Below, in pieces: positions 59,768-64,000 of a DNA stretch of 64,000 bases. The stretch lies in contig CAWIBU010000009.1 in the NCBI GenBank assembly GCA_963834445.1, forward strand, positions 1,736,001 to 1,800,000, written 5' to 3'. The notes beneath the pieces are model-generated. The model ran no database searches. It was not told where the DNA came from and saw only the letters and a program-made list of their open reading frames with translations. The translations under genes and the position numbers were made by a program. This stretch comes from PALSA-350 sp963834445. Its GTDB lineage: Bacteria > Acidobacteriota > Terriglobia > Terriglobales > Acidobacteriaceae. Numbering within the stretch: the first letter of the stretch is position 1; each line of letters opens with the position of its first letter.

Positions 59768-59777
59768 AAAACGTTTT
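59768..59777. promoter_or_regulatory. CG-centred palindrome upstream of GH38-like gene
   Basis: AAAACGTTTT is a perfect palindrome with the central CG typical of LacI-family operators, 43 bases before ATG 59820 and directly downstream of the lacI gene. Confidence 0.4.
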
Positions 59778-59819
59778 GATCATGGTACAACCCAAAGCAG
59801 GCCCCCTCCAGGACAACCA

Positions 59820-62800
59820 ATGAAGCCACTCACCGCCTGCCTGCTCGTCTTCGTCGCCCTGCAAGCGAACGCGCAATCCCTTTGGCGCATAGGAAACTTC
59901 GACCGAACCTCCACCGAATTCGCCGACGGCTCCCCAGACAGACCAGTCAACTTCCTCGCAGGCCAAAGCAATCCTGCAAGAGACTGGTACGCCGTGCAGC
60001 CGGTCCAGTCCGCCACCGGGACGGCCCCCCGTTCGGCTCCTTGGACGATCCAATTTCTCCTCCAACAGCTCCCAGCCGCGAGTTACCAACTCCACATCGC
60101 ACTGCTGTTGGAAGCCGCCAGCGTGCCTACACTCGAAGTCTCCATCAACGGGAAAAAGGGCAAGTTCTACCTGCATGCTGGCTCAAACACCGACCCCAGT
60201 GACCACAATGGCGCCAGTGACGCAGTCATCTCCTACGCGGACGTCCAGTTCACTTTCCCCGGAAGCTATCTCCACCAGGGCGCAAACATCCTCACCGTAC
60301 AGCCCGTCGAAGAAGCCGCGAAGTTTGTACCCGAAGCCAGTTTGACCTACGATGCCATCGAACTAAGCAGCAGCAACGCCGCCGCCGATACCCACCATTC
60401 TTCCGTAAGCACCGAGCCAACCGTCTTCTACCAGCGGCACAACGGCCATCTGGTCGAGCTTGTAGACTGCACCCTGCACTACATCGGCCAGCCTGTCCCG
60501 CACGCCGCTATGGATCTGCTGATCGAGGGCCACCACGATCATCGCTCAATCCCCCGGGACCACGACTTCGGCGAACAGAAACTCGAGTTCGCCCTGCCCG
60601 AGTTTTCGGCCCACTCCCCCATCAAGCTCAGCTGGAATCTCACCGGCCACCGCGAACACAGCCAACAGACAATCGACCCGGCAAAGCAATGGACGCTCTA
60701 TCTCATTCCGCACATTCATCTGGATATTGGTTACTCCGACTACCAGGCCAAGGTCGCGGCCATTCAGAGCAGAGTGATCGACGAAGCGTTACAACTCACC
60801 GCGCAGCATCCCAATTTCCGCTTCAGTCTCGATGGGGAGTGGTCTCTTGAACAGTTCCTGGCGACGCGCACTTCCACCGAGCAGCAACGCGCCATCGCTG
60901 CCATCCAGAAGCAACAACTCTTCGTGCCCGCGCAATACGCAAGTCTACTCACCGGTTTTCCCACTGCCGAGCTCCTCATTCGCTCCCTCTACCCCAGTCA
61001 AGCTTTCAGTCGTCTCCACCAAACCCCCTTCAACTATGCCAACATCACGGACGTACCCTCGTATTCCTGGTCCTACGCGTCCGTGCTGGCCGCAGCAGGC
61101 ATCCATCAACTCCTTGCCGGCAGCGACAACTTCCGCGCGCCCGTGTTCTTCCAGGGGCACCTGAACCAGCACTCACCTATCTGGTGGCAAGGTCCTGATG
61201 GCGAAAAGGTTCTCCTCTGGTACGCGCGCCACTACCAGCAAATGCAATTCTTGTTTGGCCTGCCGCCGGTCGCCCAGGCGGGGCGCGAAACTCTGCCGGT
61301 GTTTCTGCAGCAATACCAACTACCCACCTATCGTGCCCACTCCACGATCATCTTCGGCACCCAGGCCGAGAACACCGACCTTTTTCCGCAGCAGGCGGAA
61401 CTTGTTGATCAATGGAATAGCCTCTATCAATTTCCCCACCTGCAATACGCGGGCGTCCATGAAGCGCTGGCGACCGTTGCCGCACAGTTTGGTGACGGGA
61501 TACCGACGATCAGCGGAGATGGCGGCCCTTACTGGGAGGATGGCATCGCCTCCGACGCCCGCTATGCCGCTATCGAACGTGAAAACGAAAGCCGCGGACC
61601 TTCTGCGGAAAAGTTGTCTACCCTCGCGTCCCTTATCGATCCGCGTCTCGCGCCCAACACCGGCGATCTCACCAGGATGTGGCGCGACATGCTGCTCATG
61701 GATGAGCACACCTGGGATGCGAGCGATAGCGTCGTGAACCCAGCCAGCGAGGAGACGCGCGAACAGCTCACTGTTAAACATCAGTATGCTTTCGAGGCGC
61801 AGCAACTCGCTGCCTCCGTGCTGCGCTCCAGCATGGCCACCATTGCCGACTCGATCGCTGCGGATGCCGATAGTCTGGTCGTCTTCAATACGCTCAACTG
61901 GAAACGCAGCCAGCTTGTATCCGTTGATGTTGCCAACTGGCTCGCGCAGATCGTCGATTCGTCCACCGGGCAATCCCTCCCCACCGAAGTAACGGGAGGC
62001 GGCAAAGATTTTCGCCGCGTCCGCTTCCTCGCCGAGAATATTCCCGCCTTCGGTTACAAGGTCTATCGCCTGCGCGACACCGACAAAGCTCCCGCGGCAG
62101 CACCGGCTACGCAACAAACCGTCCTGCAAAACGCATGGTATCGCGTGCAGCTCGATCCCCAAACCGGAGCGCTACGCAGCGTCTACGATAAGCAACTACA
62201 GCGCGAGCTCGTTGATCAGCAAACCCCCTATCGGTTCGGTCAGTATCTCTATGCCACGGGCGGCGACCAGGCGCCAAATTCCTTGCTCCAATATAGCCAG
62301 CTACTACCTCCACCGAAGCTTGCCATCCATCCCGCCCACGATGGCCACCTCGTGTCGGTCACGCGCACGGCCTGGGGTTGGGTAGCGCGCATGGAGAGTT
62401 CCGCGACCAACACCCCGCACATCGCAACGGAACTCCAACTCTTCGATAACGAAAAGAAGATCGAGATCGATGAAACCGTGGAGAAGACCGAAGTGGACAC
62501 AAAAGAAGCGGCCTACTTCGCCTTTCCCTTTGCCATCGAGCACCCGAAGTTTCAGTATGAGATTCAAGACGGAGTCGTCGATCCCGCCCACGACGCAATG
62601 CCCGGGGCAGGCCATGAATGGTTCTCTGTGCAGCATTGGGTCACAGTCGAAGACCAGGCTGCCTCGTTCACCCTGATGCCGCTCGACGCCTCCCTCGTAA
62701 CCCTGGGTGATCTGAACCGAGGTGCGTGGCCTACTGACTTCGGGGTGCGCCCCGCATCCATCTTCTCGTACGTCATGAATAACTACTGGACCACCAACTA

Positions 62801-63251
62801 TCGCGCGGGGCAGGGCGGAGCCTTTCATTTCCGCTACGTCCTCACCAGCGCACCGGCCACGGATGCTCCCCGGTTAAGCCGCTTAGGCTGGCAGGAGATG
62901 ACGCCCCTCGAAATCAACCGCATCACCACGCAGGACAAGGCGCAGCCCGTTACTCGCCCACTTAGCGGAAGGGAGTCAAGCTTCCTGCAGATAGACGATC
63001 CCACTCTGGTGCTCACCGCCTGGAAACCCGCGCAAGATGGCAACGGAACCATCCTGCGTTTCCTGGACCTCGGCGCCGCAACCCGCACCGTCACCGTTCA
63101 CACGCCATCTTTGCACCTGAAAGAAGCGTGGCAATCCGACGCCGTAGAACGAGACCAGCAGCGCCTGCCGCTCGCCGGTGACCAGCAATTCGACCTCCCC
63201 ATCCATCCACATCAAATCGTAACCATCAGAGTGCTGACTACATCCCCCTAA
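59820..63251 (+). CDS. Secreted GH38-like alpha-mannosidase with N-terminal PL4-type sandwich domain
   Basis: 1143 residues, signal peptide 1-18 (L-Q-A-N-A-Q). Residues about 19-180 (S-L-W-R-I-G-N-F-D-R-T-S-T-E-F, Y-Q-L-H-I-A-L-L-L-E, V-S-I-N-G-K-K-G) match the C-terminal sandwich domain of rhamnogalacturonan lyases (PL4). From about 295 a divergent GH38 barrel starts: Y-L-I-P-H-I-H-L-D-I-G-Y (zinc His and Asp), N-I-T-D-V-P-S-Y-S-W as the probable nucleophile site, S-G-D-G-G-P-Y-W-E-D-G. Long beta domains follow. It differs strongly from the GH38 at 49588, so specificity may differ; activity is inferred from the metal and acid residues. Confidence 0.82.
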   Translation: MKPLTACLLVFVALQANAQSLWRIGNFDRTSTEFADGSPDRPVNFLAGQSNPARDWYAVQPVQSATGTAPRSAPWTIQFLLQQLPAASYQLHIALLLEAASVPTLEVSINGKKGKFYLHAGSNTDPSDHNGASDAVISYADVQFTFPGSYLHQGANILTVQPVEEAAKFVPEASLTYDAIELSSSNAAADTHHSSVSTEPTVFYQRHNGHLVELVDCTLHYIGQPVPHAAMDLLIEGHHDHRSIPRDHDFGEQKLEFALPEFSAHSPIKLSWNLTGHREHSQQTIDPAKQWTLYLIPHIHLDIGYSDYQAKVAAIQSRVIDEALQLTAQHPNFRFSLDGEWSLEQFLATRTSTEQQRAIAAIQKQQLFVPAQYASLLTGFPTAELLIRSLYPSQAFSRLHQTPFNYANITDVPSYSWSYASVLAAAGIHQLLAGSDNFRAPVFFQGHLNQHSPIWWQGPDGEKVLLWYARHYQQMQFLFGLPPVAQAGRETLPVFLQQYQLPTYRAHSTIIFGTQAENTDLFPQQAELVDQWNSLYQFPHLQYAGVHEALATVAAQFGDGIPTISGDGGPYWEDGIASDARYAAIERENESRGPSAEKLSTLASLIDPRLAPNTGDLTRMWRDMLLMDEHTWDASDSVVNPASEETREQLTVKHQYAFEAQQLAASVLRSSMATIADSIAADADSLVVFNTLNWKRSQLVSVDVANWLAQIVDSSTGQSLPTEVTGGGKDFRRVRFLAENIPAFGYKVYRLRDTDKAPAAAPATQQTVLQNAWYRVQLDPQTGALRSVYDKQLQRELVDQQTPYRFGQYLYATGGDQAPNSLLQYSQLLPPPKLAIHPAHDGHLVSVTRTAWGWVARMESSATNTPHIATELQLFDNEKKIEIDETVEKTEVDTKEAAYFAFPFAIEHPKFQYEIQDGVVDPAHDAMPGAGHEWFSVQHWVTVEDQAASFTLMPLDASLVTLGDLNRGAWPTDFGVRPASIFSYVMNNYWTTNYRAGQGGAFHFRYVLTSAPATDAPRLSRLGWQEMTPLEINRITTQDKAQPVTRPLSGRESSFLQIDDPTLVLTAWKPAQDGNGTILRFLDLGAATRTVTVHTPSLHLKEAWQSDAVERDQQRLPLAGDQQFDLPIHPHQIVTIRVLTTSP

Positions 63252-64000
63252 CCAACATCCGTGAAATTCTATCCTTCGAACAAAGGCTGGGTGGCCATTC
63301 AAGCCCTTCTTTGGCTTGAGTGGGATAATCTGCACTCTATCGCTCATGCGCATCGGCACGGTCGAACGTGAATCCAGCCGGCAGGGGACGCCGCAGTCGT
63401 CGCCTTCGTACCAGCGCCTTCTTGCGCCCCTGATCACGACTCACCGCGGGTTCGCGGGTGCCATCAACATACAATTCGATGTCCCAAAAGTACGAGGAGA
63501 AATAGGAGAATTTCACTGGGGTACATCTGGGGGTACCATGGCGATGCAAGCCTCCTATCATGTTTGTTTTGAGCCACTAAGAATCCATGGGGGGCAACTC
63601 AGACCAGATAAGTAATTAATAATAAACCGCTTACTGGTGGTTATTCGAATCCCGGACTTAGTTGCCGGGTAGTGTTGGATAGCGAGCGCACGACATAGCT
63701 GTAGTTGAAACGCCCAGTATTCCTCCGATCCACTTTTGCTGAGTCCCAATACTGGCGATACCAACTCGATGTCTGACGATCATTTCAGAGTGCAGGATTC
63801 ATTGGCGCCAGCGAATTGTGCCGCACCCGTGGCACAATTGCCGAAGACATTGTTGCGCGTTCAGTTCCCAATTATCGGGAAATGGGCGATACGGCGACCG
63901 TGCGATTTCTGTCGCCCTACAATATAGGCCTTGGCGAAAATCACAAATTTCAAGCCGCAATGGAAACAACTCAGCGCATCGATCGTTATTCTCCGCCGGA
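63252..64000. other. Right end of the island and sequence beyond it
   Basis: About 750 bases with no supported gene. The right direct repeat lies at 63581-63601. ATTCGAATCCC at 63643-63653 is 42 bases past it, as on the left. Small open frames at 63316 and 63736 lack a ribosome site and a recognisable family. ATG 63960 opens a frame that runs off the edge and cannot be judged. Confidence 0.4.
63581..63601 (+). repeat. Right att-like direct repeat (copy of tRNA-Gln 3' end)
   Basis: GAATCC then A then TGGGGGGCAACTCA. It matches 36330-36350 at 20 of 21 positions, in the same orientation. No tRNA body precedes it, as expected for the partial copy left at the far border of an integrated element. 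Confidence 0.8.

Larger units (their letters stand above)
36330..63601. mobile_element. Putative 27 kb tRNA-Gln genomic island (glycan utilisation)
   Basis: It is bounded by the 21-base direct repeats at 36330 and 63581. The left flank is core genome (truB, folE, ABC exporter, tRNAs); everything inside is accessory sugar uptake and breakdown: a FucP operon, GH35, an Oar-like receptor, GH38, GH92 twice, ROK and LacI. No integrase, excisionase or conjugation gene is seen inside, so the element may have lost them or depend on another. The borders are seen in the sequence; the mobile history is inferred. Confidence 0.65.

Noticed and set aside
63316..63615. 99-codon ORF beside the right direct repeat, considered as part of an integrase
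   Set aside because: No recombinase motif, and the frame runs through the att-like repeat itself.

Overview
The window looks like a chromosome segment of a soil-type Acidobacteriota (order Terriglobales/Acidobacteriaceae-like). The indicators are two large Oar-like TonB receptors with an N-terminal carboxypeptidase-regulatory domain, a Ser/Thr kinase fused to TPR repeats, a TonB receptor-YfiR-hybrid kinase-GGDEF operon, many secreted carbohydrate-active enzymes with Sec or Tat signals, a stand-alone Ku, and short GC-rich hairpin repeats between genes. This assignment is an inference from gene content; no database search was possible.

Layout. (1) 1-6.9 kb: the start of a LacI-type regulator at the left edge, a truncated esterase, and a plus-strand run of secreted amidohydrolase, DUF6807/PmoA-like protein, Gfo/Idh/MocA oxidoreductase and a two-domain esterase, probably a carbohydrate-processing operon. 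(2) 7.6-11.1 kb: an Oar-like TonB receptor. (3) 11.1-19.4 kb: a worn region holding a duplicated 5' end of an aminotransferase gene, a small element with inverted ends, an IS transposase fragment, a frameshifted membrane protein, several REP-like hairpins, and three or four intact genes (DinB-like, kinase-TPR, membrane protein, class V aminotransferase). (4) 19.4-36.3 kb: mostly core genes. These are Ku, tRNA-Arg, a c-di-GMP signalling operon, a TlpA lipoprotein with a small partner, a GT2 glycosyltransferase, a pterin operon (two PTPS-like genes and folE), truB, a TesA-like esterase divergent from a YbbA/YbbP-like ABC exporter, and tRNA-Gln.

(5) 36.3-63.6 kb: a probable genomic island. The 3' end of tRNA-Gln (36330-36350) recurs, with one mismatch in 21 bases, as a direct repeat at 63581-63601, 27.25 kb away. 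Between the two copies lie only accessory sugar genes. A left-going five-gene operon encodes a FucP-like transporter, a zinc-type alcohol dehydrogenase, a frameshifted SDR, a TIM-barrel isomerase and a HUMPS-family enzyme. It is divergent from a GH35 beta-galactosidase. Next come a second Oar-like TonB receptor, an unassigned secreted TIM-barrel protein, and an exo-alpha-mannosidase cluster (GH38, two GH92, a ROK kinase, a LacI regulator and a GH38-like protein with an extra N-terminal sandwich domain). No integrase is visible. The likely job of the island is outer-membrane uptake and trimming of alpha-mannosylated glycans (fungal mannoprotein or high-mannose N-glycan) with galactose/fucose-type side sugars, under LacI control.

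The main points for follow-up are the tRNA-Gln island with its possible tandem second element, the unassigned glycosidase-like protein, the kinase-less HUMPS operon, the mammal-like PTPS pair, and shared operator-like motifs in the island.
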